DNA from: Pelotomaculum sp. UBA5255
Lineage (GTDB): Bacteria; Bacillota; Desulfotomaculia; Desulfotomaculales; Pelotomaculaceae
Assembly: GCA_002408725.1 (NCBI GenBank)
Contig: DHTR01000020.1
Location: forward strand, 1 to 8,984
DNA: 8,984 nucleotides
Direction: 5' to 3'
Below the pieces are notes generated by a model, which had not been told where the DNA came from, searched no databases, and saw only the letters and a list, made by a program, of their open reading frames with translations. Below are positions 1 through 7,340 of the stretch, piece after piece (position 1 is the first letter of the stretch; the number at the start of each line of letters is the position of its first letter). A program made the translations under genes and the position numbers.

Positions 1-542
1 GCAATGGTCTGGGTAGTCCCGGGATCCCGGGTCCAGGAAAGGGTGATCTGGTCGGGCAGTCCGGGATTAGGATGGCCGGCTGGGTCGCTAACGGTTAAAC
101 TGAGGTTGTTGCTGGTAACCTGGCCTATAGTGGCGGTTATATTGACCGTGCCTCTGCCGGTGATGATCAGGGTACTGCCGGCGACCGTGGCCGGACCGGA
201 TCTGACTGCCCAGGTGACTTTCTGGCCGGTGATGTCATAGGGAGCCCCATACTGGTCCGTACCGGCCAGGGTGAGTTTAGTAAGAGCGAAGTAGAAGTCT
301 TCATCGTTATAGGTCAGGGACGGGTTGCCGCTCAGAGTGAGGGTGGACAGTACCGGATTTGCTGTAGTCATAGTCTGGGTCACTGAAACAGCACTGTAAC
401 CGGCAGCTTTAACTTCAAGCGCGTTCCCGGCGCCGGCCGTACCCGGATGCACAACCCAGAAGAGAATGAACAGCACTGCCGGCATCACAAGACAGGTGAA
501 AATTCTTTTCAACCCGGGCTTAGAACCCAGTCTCAAATGCAT
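1..542 (-). CDS. Secreted Ig-like protein with start of a purple acid phosphatase-type N-terminal domain (3' part missing)
   Basis: Only the first 180 codons are present; the gene runs off the left edge. Residues 1-38 form a signal peptide: basic start, hydrophobic segment about 18-31, and an A-G-A cleavage site after PGTAGA. Residues about 62-152 are a beta-rich, Thr/Ser/Val-rich bacterial Ig-like domain. Residues about 163-180 (PDQITLSWTRDPGTTQTI) match the opening of the fibronectin-like N-terminal domain of purple acid phosphatases, so a metallophosphoesterase domain may follow outside the window; that part is inferred. The start is the ATG at 542, seven bases after GGAGGG. The ATG at 549 directly abuts the ribosome binding site and meets a stop after nine codons. 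The gene begins 41 nt after the stop of the alkaline-phosphatase-like gene and is probably the fifth gene of the same operon. It could instead be a non-enzymatic Ig/FnIII surface protein. Confidence 0.72.
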   Translation of the reverse strand, partial: MHLRLGSKPGLKRIFTCLVMPAVLFILFWVVHPGTAGAGNALEVKAAGYSAVSVTQTMTTANPVLSTLTLSGNPSLTYNDEDFYFALTKLTLAGTDQYGAPYDITGQKVTWAVRSGPATVAGSTLIITGRGTVNITATIGQVTSNNLSLTVSDPAGHPNPGLPDQITLSWTRDPGTTQTI

Positions 543-549
543 TTTTCAT

Positions 550-555
550 CCCTCC
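550..555 (-). promoter_or_regulatory. Ribosome binding site GGAGGG that fixes the start at 542
   Basis: GGAGGG lies seven bases before the ATG at 542. A closer out-of-frame ATG at 549 has no spacing to this site and opens only a nine-codon frame, so 542 is the supported start. Confidence 0.7.
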
Positions 556-583
556 ACTATTTGATTTATTGAGCGCAAAACAG

Positions 584-2065
584 CTACTTAACCCGCCAAT
601 AAGGTACAAACATGGCATGATTGTTAAATTTCGCTGCCGCCCCAATTAACTGGTCGGAAGTTCCCGGATTGCCGGCAATAATAACTTTACCCGGCCATTT
701 GCTGACGATTTCGGCCAGATACTTATCGGTGGCGCTGATTGCCTGCATCGTTTCTTCAGCTGATTCGCCGCAGCGCTGCCCGCTGTCATGAATGCCGTGA
801 AAACGGACCATGAAAAGTTCATAGCCTTTGTCCAGATTAGCCGGGATGGCGTCAAAAAGTTCATCATCAGCGCTGCCGTTGCCGTTTTGATCTGTGCTGG
901 AAACCGGCTGCAGTTCAGTTTCCAGCAACTTCGGGCCGGCTTCCAGAAGCAGCGCCTGTTTTTTTAGCCTATGGGCCTCGGCAAAAATCGAGGGCACCTT
1001 CAAGACCTGGTCGCCGGCGGCGGCAATGCCGCTTTCTTCCGCTGTTTTTCCCGTCAGCATGGCGGCCAGGCCTACATTGGTTTCCAGGGGATAAATTCCG
1101 ACCGCTCTGGTGGCTGAACCGATTTTTTCAAGGAATGGAGCAGCCCCGTTGGCGACAGCACTGGTATATTGATGGTAAGTCAAGCCGTCTAATACAACCA
1201 TCAGAACCTTATTACCGCTTTCGAGATAATGCTTTGCATCATAGTAGGCGTCCGTAATGCTGGCGGCAGGGGGATGAACGATGACTCCTTTCACCCTTTC
1301 CAGGATCGTCCGGGTATCCGGCTGCAAATAATTGATGTAATTATCCCTTACTTCAAAATAGCCTCCGTCATCCACCAGGCGGTAATTTCCTTTTTCATCC
1401 ATGACCAGTAGGTTTTCCCCGTCATTGACCGCCGTTAATTCGCTTAATTTGAAAACCAGGCGTTTGGTAAAGACTTGTGATTCATATTCTTTGCCATCGT
1501 TTTCCACGACAGCTTTCCCCTCCGGATAGGGAAATGCCGTTAGCGGACGGGTTAAAAGCTGCCCCGGAGTAATCTGAACGAGCTGGGAATCCGGGTCGAT
1601 GACATTGAAAGCGAAATCTCTGCAACTTCCATCTGAGACAACCACTATCTCGTTGAGTAGTTTGGCATTGCTGCTCATGGGATGTTTCAGGTTGACCGCT
1701 TCCCAGCCGTTTTTAGCGCTGAAAGCGATGTAGCAATCGTCGATTCCTTCCGCCCTGATGACTGAGGTAAAACCGTCAAGGCCGACTAAACATATTTGCT
1801 CGGCTTTGTTCACCGGCCCGGCGGCATTGATCATATCCGCCAGTTTAACGGCTTGATACCGGGTTCCCTGAAAGGTTATCTTCTCCAGCTTTCCCACCCC
1901 GCCCGGGTCCTGCAGCGTTAAACTGTTGGCGACATCGCCAACCACTTTCAGGGGTGGAATATAGCGGGGGAAGCGGAAATTGACCCCCTGGGCCATCCCC
2001 CCGGCCACCAGTCCCAGTAGGACCAGGCAGATGCCAATAAGCCAATATTTTTTACTCACCACCAC
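584..2065 (-). CDS. Membrane-anchored or secreted protein: SUOX-like region fused to a degenerate alkaline-phosphatase-superfamily domain
   Basis: The 493-residue product has an N-terminal hydrophobic segment (about 8-25) for export or anchoring. Residues about 55-146 follow the pattern of an oxidoreductase molybdopterin-binding (SUOX-like) domain: a ligand-groove strand, an LADMI helix, then LVGLDGF and GWEAVNL. Residues about 170-266 form a second beta-rich region. Residues about 285-493 resemble type I phosphodiesterase/alkaline phosphatase proteins: VVLDG with metal-ligand Asp293, Thr329 in the nucleophile position followed by a TG (338-339), HDSG with Asp427, and a late His483 before VPY. 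The usual GH after the Asp reads GQ (Gln430) and the usual DHG reads NPG (466-468), so three expected metal ligands are missing. It may be a binding pseudoenzyme. The start is the first of three consecutive GTG codons, six bases after AGGAAGGGG; ATG is absent. It sits 74 nt after the lipoprotein gene. Confidence 0.78.
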   Translation of the reverse strand: MVVSKKYWLIGICLVLLGLVAGGMAQGVNFRFPRYIPPLKVVGDVANSLTLQDPGGVGKLEKITFQGTRYQAVKLADMINAAGPVNKAEQICLVGLDGFTSVIRAEGIDDCYIAFSAKNGWEAVNLKHPMSSNAKLLNEIVVVSDGSCRDFAFNVIDPDSQLVQITPGQLLTRPLTAFPYPEGKAVVENDGKEYESQVFTKRLVFKLSELTAVNDGENLLVMDEKGNYRLVDDGGYFEVRDNYINYLQPDTRTILERVKGVIVHPPAASITDAYYDAKHYLESGNKVLMVVLDGLTYHQYTSAVANGAAPFLEKIGSATRAVGIYPLETNVGLAAMLTGKTAEESGIAAAGDQVLKVPSIFAEAHRLKKQALLLEAGPKLLETELQPVSSTDQNGNGSADDELFDAIPANLDKGYELFMVRFHGIHDSGQRCGESAEETMQAISATDKYLAEIVSKWPGKVIIAGNPGTSDQLIGAAAKFNNHAMFVPYWRVK

Positions 2066-2139
2066 TTTTAACCCCTTCCTGTTTTGTCATCCACCACCCG
2101 CTTGACAGGACACTCTGCGACGCCCAGCCTCAAGGAGAG

Positions 2140-3258
2140 TTATGGCAGAACCTCGATGGAGAGCAGTTCGTCCACCATTTTCTTGCCGGACGGGCCCGTG
2201 CAGATGAAGGCCGGCGCTCCCTGGTCATTTTGATAGATCAGGCCGCCGTTGCCCAGATCGGTGGTCGCCAGTTCGATGCTTTTACCGTCGGCGCTGGTAA
2301 ACTTATACCTGTTGCCGCCAGCCAGGCCGATCTGCTTGACAATTTGTGAGAAAGCGATTCCTTCTTTGTCTTCGAAAGTCTGTTTGGGTAGGCAGGTGGT
2401 TCCTTCCGCATAGTTAAAAATAGCGGTCCGGCCGTAGATGATCAAGAGTAAACCCTTGATATGCATGCCCTGTGGTAATTGAGGCGCAAGGAATTTGGGC
2501 GCTTCCTGGCCGGTCATTTTAATAAAAGCAGACAGGAAGTTGGTTTTGGTCTCGTTTTTTTGCAACCCGTCGCCGGCCTTCATAAAGACCCTAGCCACAG
2601 TAGGATCATTGATATCAGCATATTTAGCGATAAGGTCCTGTGTTTTAATCGCTTGATCCACGCTATCGTAATACTGGTAGTCCCCCTGGGGCAGATTCCT
2701 GGCCGCCGTATCCAGGAACACCACTTTGTTGGCCGGCTTACGGCTGTCTCCTGTTTCAAAATCCATGCGATTCATGCTTCCGACCCAATACATGGCTCTT
2801 TCACCGGGAATGACGACTTGGACAGGCTGCGCGTCATCTTCCAGAGGCTGGCCTTTATTAATATAGGAAAGGATAACCGGACGGTTGACCAGAATATCGT
2901 GAGGAACGGCAATGGAATATTTGTCTTTGGCGGAGAAGCGGACGCAGCTGAAGTCTTTCTGGGTTTTCCCGTACTGTTGCAGAAAAGTGTCCAGCAACGG
3001 ACCGGTAGCATCTACTTTTATCTTTTTGCCGTTGGCCCGCGTGGACTCGGCACGCCTGGTTACCGCCGGTAACTTTTTCAGGTCTCCCAGGGTTATTTCA
3101 AAGTCCTGCTCCTGCAGTCCGTGCACAACAATCTTTTCTGAGTCCCACTTGCCCGGTGCGCCGGCAGGCGTTGCCGCCTTCTGGTCACAGGCGGTCATAG
3201 TCACTACGAGCAGTAGTATAATCAGCAGCAGCTGCAGCTTCATATAACCAACTTTCAT
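2140..3258 (-). CDS. Lipoprotein with two SUOX-like (oxidoreductase molybdopterin-binding type) domains
   Basis: The 372-residue product begins with a lipoprotein signal: a hydrophobic core at about 7-20 and a lipobox-like M-T-A-C with Cys24, so it should be lipid-anchored outside the membrane. Residues about 42-168 show the SUOX-like pattern: ITLGDLKKLPAV, a PLLDTFLQ helix, FSAKDKY, then NKGQPL, VVIPGE and YWVGSMNRM. Residues about 265-372 seem to repeat it (FSQIVKQIGLAGG, YKFTSADGK, a closing strand to the C-terminus). I see neither the Cys-x-Gly-Asn-Arg motif of sulfite oxidases nor a YedY-type cofactor Cys, so cofactor-free binding is more likely than redox catalysis; this is inference. 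The start at 3258 is preceded by a run of eight G at nine bases. An in-frame ATG at 3243 would give the same lipoprotein signal. It follows the 177-residue gene by only 24 nt, suggesting co-translation. Confidence 0.78.
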   Translation of the reverse strand: MKVGYMKLQLLLIILLLVVTMTACDQKAATPAGAPGKWDSEKIVVHGLQEQDFEITLGDLKKLPAVTRRAESTRANGKKIKVDATGPLLDTFLQQYGKTQKDFSCVRFSAKDKYSIAVPHDILVNRPVILSYINKGQPLEDDAQPVQVVIPGERAMYWVGSMNRMDFETGDSRKPANKVVFLDTAARNLPQGDYQYYDSVDQAIKTQDLIAKYADINDPTVARVFMKAGDGLQKNETKTNFLSAFIKMTGQEAPKFLAPQLPQGMHIKGLLLIIYGRTAIFNYAEGTTCLPKQTFEDKEGIAFSQIVKQIGLAGGNRYKFTSADGKSIELATTDLGNGGLIYQNDQGAPAFICTGPSGKKMVDELLSIEVLP

Positions 3259-3282
3259 CTAGCAGTTCCCCCCCCTCTTGAT

Positions 3283-3816
3283 CTACTGTAATTCCAGGCT
3301 CACAAGCCATTTGGTAGAACGCTGCCCATATTCGTCGTTGCAAATAATGATAAGCATGCTGCCGTCCTCACCCTTCTTTGTCTTCAGCGGTTTGCCATAA
3401 TCAGCATAGGCAATATACACATTATCCGGATGGAGGACCTCTGAGATATCCAGCCCCGATGTGTAGTTGTCGATGCCCCTAGCAATGATTTTTTTGTATT
3501 GCTGGGTCAGCGAAGGATCAATGCTGTTCAAAACGGCCAGCATCGGCGTGCAGGTAAAGTCGTTATTGGTATTGCCCTGGCTGGAATGAATCACCATCTT
3601 TTTTTTCACGGCCGGCAGTTTCTGCAGGTCGGCAATGGTGAGGCTTCCTAATTTGGTGTCACCGGCCTTAATCGCTACCGTTCCTTCCTTTAGACCTTCT
3701 TTGTCGCGGTTTAAAAAGGAAAAAGCGGCAACGAGCAGGACCAGCAGCACAATCCCTGAAACAAGCATTTTTTTGGAATTAGCGCCTTTACCTGGCTCAA
3801 CACCTTTTTCACCCAT
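3283..3816 (-). CDS. Membrane-anchored single-domain SUOX-like protein
   Basis: This 177-residue protein has a short charged cytoplasmic start, one transmembrane helix at about 18-35 (signal anchor, no clear cleavage site) and one extracytoplasmic domain at about 45-177. The domain opens with LTIADLQKLPAV, almost the same motif as the domain start in the downstream lipoprotein (ITLGDLKKLPAV). It continues with an MLAVLNSI helix, ARGIDNYTSG, YADYGKPL and a closing TKWLVSLEL strand, the usual layout of oxidoreductase molybdopterin-binding-like domains. Cys89 and Cys159 are present but not in a recognised molybdopterin motif. The start ATG at 3816 has GGAGG seven bases upstream. It is likely the second gene of the operon, 146 nt after the SLH protein gene and 24 nt before the lipoprotein gene. 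Its exact role is unknown. Confidence 0.75.
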   Translation of the reverse strand: MGEKGVEPGKGANSKKMLVSGIVLLVLLVAAFSFLNRDKEGLKEGTVAIKAGDTKLGSLTIADLQKLPAVKKKMVIHSSQGNTNNDFTCTPMLAVLNSIDPSLTQQYKKIIARGIDNYTSGLDISEVLHPDNVYIAYADYGKPLKTKKGEDGSMLIIICNDEYGQRSTKWLVSLELQ

Positions 3817-3823
3817 CCTGTTG

Positions 3824-3828
3824 CCTCC
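3824..3828 (-). promoter_or_regulatory. Ribosome binding site of the 177-residue protein
   Basis: GGAGG is placed seven bases before the ATG at 3816, an optimal arrangement that supports this start. Confidence 0.65.
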
Positions 3829-3853
3829 TGGCTCATTAATTGATTAGGGCTAT

Positions 3854-3882
3854 CCCCGGCACAGGCATCACCCTGACCGGGG
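3854..3882. repeat. GC-rich inverted repeat between the SLH gene and the next gene
   Basis: CCCCGG (3854-3859) pairs with CCGGGG (3877-3882), and an inner CAGG (3862-3865) pairs with CCTG (3872-3875), leaving a six-base loop. Read in the operon direction (minus) no T-run follows, so it is not a standard terminator there and may be an RNA-processing or stability hairpin. Read on plus it is followed by C and TTTT, so it could stop antisense transcription. The function is uncertain. Confidence 0.45.
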
Positions 3883-3962
3883 CTTTTCCAGCCGATCTAT
3901 TAATCCGTCAATACTGCAATGTCGCAGCCGCCGGCGCGATGGATTAGGACTCGTTAACTTTT

Positions 3963-5963
3963 TTATTTCAATGCGTTCAATATTACTGTAACTGCCTCCG
4001 CCCTGGTGGCGTTGCCCTGGGGCTGAACAGTGTTATCAGGATATCCCTTCATCACCCCGTTCTCTGTCGCGGTGGCGACAGCATCCCTGGCCCAGCCGGA
4101 AATGCTGCCGCTGTCGTCAAACCGGGCCTCTCCTGTTGCCGGGGCAAGTTTTGCTGCCTTGACAATCATCACGGCCATCTGCTCACGGGTGATCAGGTCG
4201 TCAGGCCCGAAGGCGCTTTCGTCGTAACCGCTGACAATACCACATGAGGCAGCGGTAGCGATGTACTCTTTCGCCCAGTGCCCGTTTGTATCGGCAAAGA
4301 CCTTACCGCTCTGGAGCGCCAGCTTGAACGCTTTTGCCAACACGGTAGCAAATTCTGCCCTGGTGATGGCTGCATCAGCCTTGAAGCTGCCGTCCGGGTA
4401 ACCGCCGATGGCGCCCAGGGTTACCAATTTTTTGATGTTATTTTCCGCCCAGTGGCCGGCGATGTCGTCCAAAGCATCCGGCTCGTTCAAGGCATCCGGT
4501 GGGTTTTGGACAACCGGCGCGCCTGCCGCTTTTTGGGCGGCGAACACAGCGTATTTGGTGAAGTGACTGACGGTAACCGTGATGGTGTTGCCGGAAACAC
4601 TGCCGCCCAGGTTGACCCACTTGGAGGCGGCCTCATCGTAGTAGTGAACCGATGGAGTCTCTCCCGGGGATAGGGATGCCGGATTGAAGGTAAATGTAAG
4701 CGTGACCGGTTTTGCAAATTTGTAAACAGCGTTACCGCCCACGGTGAACTCAAAGACAGAGCCTGGCAACATAAATCCCGAAGGTGGAGACGGGGGGCTG
4801 CTCACCTTCTTGATGGCTATGCTCAATCCGGTTGTTCCAGATAGTGCGCCGGCGGGAATGCTGACCATAGCGTCGCTGCCCAGACTGATTGTTCCTCCAA
4901 CAACTGGATCTATGGTTGCTTCTCCAGTTGTGCTTTTGACCTGCTGTTGTTGTGGAGCAGCAGCCCCGCCACCCCCACCACCAGAATTATTGTTTACCGT
5001 CACGACGCAGGAGGCGGTGAAGCCGCCGTCTGCCGTGGTCGCGGTGATCTTGGCTTCGCCTTTGGCAACAGCCTTCACCAGGCCGGTGTTGCTGACCGTG
5101 GCCACTGCGGTATTGCTGGAACTCCAGGTCACGCTCTGGTTGGTGGCTTTATCCGGAGTGATGGTCGCCGTCAACTGCTCGCTGCCGCCCAAGCCAATGT
5201 TGGCGCTGGTCTTGTTAAGGGCAACACCGGAAACGGGGATGGTGTCCGGCGCTTTACCGCTTAGCACCACATCTATCTGATACACCCATTTGGCTATATT
5301 GGGTGCGCTAATTGTGACTGGATCGTTATAGGGCTGGCCGATAACCAACCTGTACTTGTTGGATTTGTCCAGCCTGCTGAAGTCAGGCGCCATGGCCCCT
5401 CGCACCCAGTTGTCTGATATGCACATCATCGGGTAGACCTGAATAGCACCATATACAGCCTCGGAAATAGTATCATTCCCATTTGCATCGGTGAAAGATT
5501 GGGTATCCGTGTTCCAACATTTCATTATGTTCGGGTAATAAAAGAGGGGCGAGTACAGGAAGGACTTTGTTAAAGTCTTATATGGCACATCTGGAACATC
5601 AGTTACATAAAATTTAAATGAATCTACTTTGTTGAAATCGATACCGGCTTTCGACAGGAGATTAGTCAGCGGTACTCCTTTTGCCGCTTCCATACCTGGT
5701 GACGGCATACTGTCCATGAAAGAGTAACCCTGTTGTACCGCGCCTGCAAAGTCGTTGTCCGTGAAGACTTTCGCCGTCGTGAAAGTCCCGCCGGAATAGC
5801 CAACCCTGAACGTGAGAGAAGTCGCCGGACCGCTGGCATGGAAGGGATCAGCGCCGGCTGTACCTGGTTGCGCAACCCACAGCAGTCCAAACAGCATAAA
5901 CACCATCAAACAAGTGAGCATCTTTTGCACTTTGACCTTGAATTCCAATCCTCGCAACTTCAT
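3963..5963 (-). CDS. S-layer surface protein: SUOX-like domain, Big_2 Ig-like domain, ZU5-like domain and three SLH repeats
   Basis: The 666-residue product has a signal peptide (1-38, ending PGTAGA). Residues about 47-235 look SUOX-like: GVPLTNLLSKAGID, FYVTD, then a Tyr/Pro-rich middle, KYRLVIGQP and AKWVYQIDVVL near the end. Residues about 243-323 form a Big_2 bacterial Ig-like domain (VTWSSSNTAVATV). A Gly6/Ala3/Gln4 linker follows at about 328-341, then a ZU5-like beta domain at about 347-475 (VSIPAGAL, VHYYDEAASKWV). Three SLH repeats at about 498-546, 556-604 and 615-665 (GHWA, GYPDGSF and ITRAE-type motifs) should bind secondary cell-wall polymer and hold the protein in the S-layer. 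The start ATG at 5963 has GGAGGG nine bases upstream. It is probably the first gene of the operon and may supply its wall anchor. The domain order is clear; the ligand is not. Confidence 0.88.
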   Translation of the reverse strand: MKLRGLEFKVKVQKMLTCLMVFMLFGLLWVAQPGTAGADPFHASGPATSLTFRVGYSGGTFTTAKVFTDNDFAGAVQQGYSFMDSMPSPGMEAAKGVPLTNLLSKAGIDFNKVDSFKFYVTDVPDVPYKTLTKSFLYSPLFYYPNIMKCWNTDTQSFTDANGNDTISEAVYGAIQVYPMMCISDNWVRGAMAPDFSRLDKSNKYRLVIGQPYNDPVTISAPNIAKWVYQIDVVLSGKAPDTIPVSGVALNKTSANIGLGGSEQLTATITPDKATNQSVTWSSSNTAVATVSNTGLVKAVAKGEAKITATTADGGFTASCVVTVNNNSGGGGGGAAAPQQQQVKSTTGEATIDPVVGGTISLGSDAMVSIPAGALSGTTGLSIAIKKVSSPPSPPSGFMLPGSVFEFTVGGNAVYKFAKPVTLTFTFNPASLSPGETPSVHYYDEAASKWVNLGGSVSGNTITVTVSHFTKYAVFAAQKAAGAPVVQNPPDALNEPDALDDIAGHWAENNIKKLVTLGAIGGYPDGSFKADAAITRAEFATVLAKAFKLALQSGKVFADTNGHWAKEYIATAASCGIVSGYDESAFGPDDLITREQMAVMIVKAAKLAPATGEARFDDSGSISGWARDAVATATENGVMKGYPDNTVQPQGNATRAEAVTVILNALK

Positions 5964-6150
5964 TTCTCTTTTCCCTCCAATGTTATCAACTTGATCTACA
6001 ATAACGGTGTTCTACGCACCCATAATATCAATCTTCCTGTGTAATCCGTTCAATACATTGCCCAGCCGTAAACTTACGACACACAAAGTATGTAGGACGC
6101 TGGAACCTGCAGGCGCCGTACTACTGGTTTGTGAGCATCAACTAGTTAAT

Positions 6151-6187
6151 TTAAGGAAGGTATTATTAATCACAACACCTTCCTTAA
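6151..6187. terminator. 11-bp inverted repeat at the end of the cysteine desulfurase gene, possible terminator
   Basis: TTAAGGAAGGT (6151-6161) and ACCTTCCTTAA (6177-6187) are perfect reverse complements around a 15-base loop. The arm at 6177-6187 includes the desulfurase stop codon. On minus the hairpin is followed by ATTAACTAG, without a strong T-run, and the stem is AT-rich, so it is a weak or atypical terminator, or an RNA 3'-end protector. Confidence 0.45.
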
Positions 6188-7323
6188 GACCCGGCGATTG
6201 CTTTGACTGCTTTTAATGCTTCGTCAATATCCTTGATGGTATTAAAAAAACCAATACTAAACCTTATCGTACCTGTGTTTTGTGTTCCTATGGTTTTATG
6301 GGCTAGATAGGCGCAGTGCAAGCCGCCTCTTGCAGCAATATCATATTTTTCATCCAATTCGCGGCACACCTCATGGCAGTCCTTTTCGTCGATGGTAACA
6401 GATATGACACCAATCCTGTGCTCGAAATTTCTGCTCCCATACACCTTGACATTTTTAATTTCACCAAGTCCCTCAAGCATATATCTTGTGAGCTGGTTTT
6501 CATGATTTTGGATATTCTTGATACCCGTATCCAGGATGTATTTAATTCCTTCATTTAACCCTGCAATCCCTGGTAAGTTTAATGTCCCACTTTCATACCG
6601 GTCAGGTAAAAAATCCGGTTGTTTGAGACTTTCAGAAAAACTTCCCGTACCGCCTTCTCTCAAGGTATCCAGCATCACCCCTTCACGGATATACAACCCT
6701 CCCGTACCTTGCGGCCCCAATAAGCCCTTATGTCCCGAAAAAGCGAGCAGGTCGATATTCATAAGCCCCACATCTACAGGATAGTTTCCCGCTGTCTGCG
6801 AAGCATCTACCATATAAACAATTTTATGCTCTTTAGCCAGCCGACCCAGGGATTTCAAATCATTGACCGTACCCGTTACATTGGATGCATGGGTAACAAT
6901 CAAAAGTTTTGTATTTATCTTAATACTCTTTACAATATCTTCAGCGCTGACCTTCCCGCTTTGGTCCGCTTTTACAATGGAAAGCTCCACTCCCAGAGTC
7001 TCCAGTTTTTTCAGGGGACGTACCACAGAATTATGCTCCATGCTCGATAAAATCACATGGTCACCCGGAATTAGCAGTCCTTTGACGGCCAGGTTGATGG
7101 CTTCAGTCGCATTGGCTGTGAAAACTATCCGCAAAGGGTCCGCGATACCGAACAGCCTGGCGAGATTTTCCCTGCATTGGTGTACTTTCTCAGCAGCCTG
7201 CATGGCCATCCTGTGACCGCTTCTCCCGGGGTTGGCCCCGTAATTTTTCATGCATTCGATCATTTTGAGATAAACTGAGTCAGGCTTAGGCCATGATGTA
7301 GCTGAATTATCAAGGTATAGCAA
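6184..7323 (-). CDS. Cysteine desulfurase family protein (NifS/SufS-like, PLP-dependent)
   Basis: The 379-residue enzyme should remove sulfur (or selenium) from cysteine (or selenocysteine), leaving alanine and an enzyme-bound persulfide. Visible landmarks are YLDNSATSWPKP at the start, His97 (MEHNS), Asp173 in VDASQTAG, the PLP lysine Lys199 in SGHKG, catalytic Cys337 in RGGLHCAYLAHKTIGT and Arg354 in GTIRFS. It matches the cysteine desulfurase subgroup typified by Enterococcus EF2568, from memory found near selenium genes. I place the start at a TTG (7323), six bases after GAGGTG, because this gives MLYLDNSATSW, the family's usual N-terminus. The GTG at 7332 lies inside that binding site. 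The frame stays open upstream to 7617, but that stretch overlaps the DUF3343 gene and is not family-like. It is 17 nt after the DUF3343 stop, an evident operon. Confidence 0.92.
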   Translation of the reverse strand: MLYLDNSATSWPKPDSVYLKMIECMKNYGANPGRSGHRMAMQAAEKVHQCRENLARLFGIADPLRIVFTANATEAINLAVKGLLIPGDHVILSSMEHNSVVRPLKKLETLGVELSIVKADQSGKVSAEDIVKSIKINTKLLIVTHASNVTGTVNDLKSLGRLAKEHKIVYMVDASQTAGNYPVDVGLMNIDLLAFSGHKGLLGPQGTGGLYIREGVMLDTLREGGTGSFSESLKQPDFLPDRYESGTLNLPGIAGLNEGIKYILDTGIKNIQNHENQLTRYMLEGLGEIKNVKVYGSRNFEHRIGVISVTIDEKDCHEVCRELDEKYDIAARGGLHCAYLAHKTIGTQNTGTIRFSIGFFNTIKDIDEALKAVKAIAGS

Positions 7324-7329
7324 AAAAAA

Positions 7330-7335
7330 CACCTC
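7330..7335 (-). promoter_or_regulatory. Ribosome binding site GAGGTG for the TTG start at 7323
   Basis: GAGGTG is followed by a run of eight T whose last two T plus G form the TTG start codon at 7323, giving a six-base spacing. No ATG is available near the expected N-terminus. Confidence 0.6.
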
Positions 7336-7340
7336 ATTAT

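Noticed and set aside
4..240. 78-codon plus-strand frame at the left edge
   Set aside because: It is antisense to the secreted Ig-like protein, whose signal peptide, domain and ribosome binding site are consistent.
2479..3072. 197-codon plus-strand open frame
   Set aside because: It is fully antisense to the lipoprotein gene, whose domains and lipobox are convincing; there is no clear ribosome binding site or family resemblance.
4744..5280. 178-codon plus-strand open frame
   Set aside because: It is antisense to the Big_2 and Gly-rich part of the SLH protein; its composition mirrors that gene.
5964..6183. Gap before the SLH gene considered as a riboswitch
   Set aside because: I could not match conserved cores of cobalamin or c-di-GMP riboswitches; only a weak TTGAAC/TGATAT promoter-like pair on minus (6025-6053) was seen, too weak to call.
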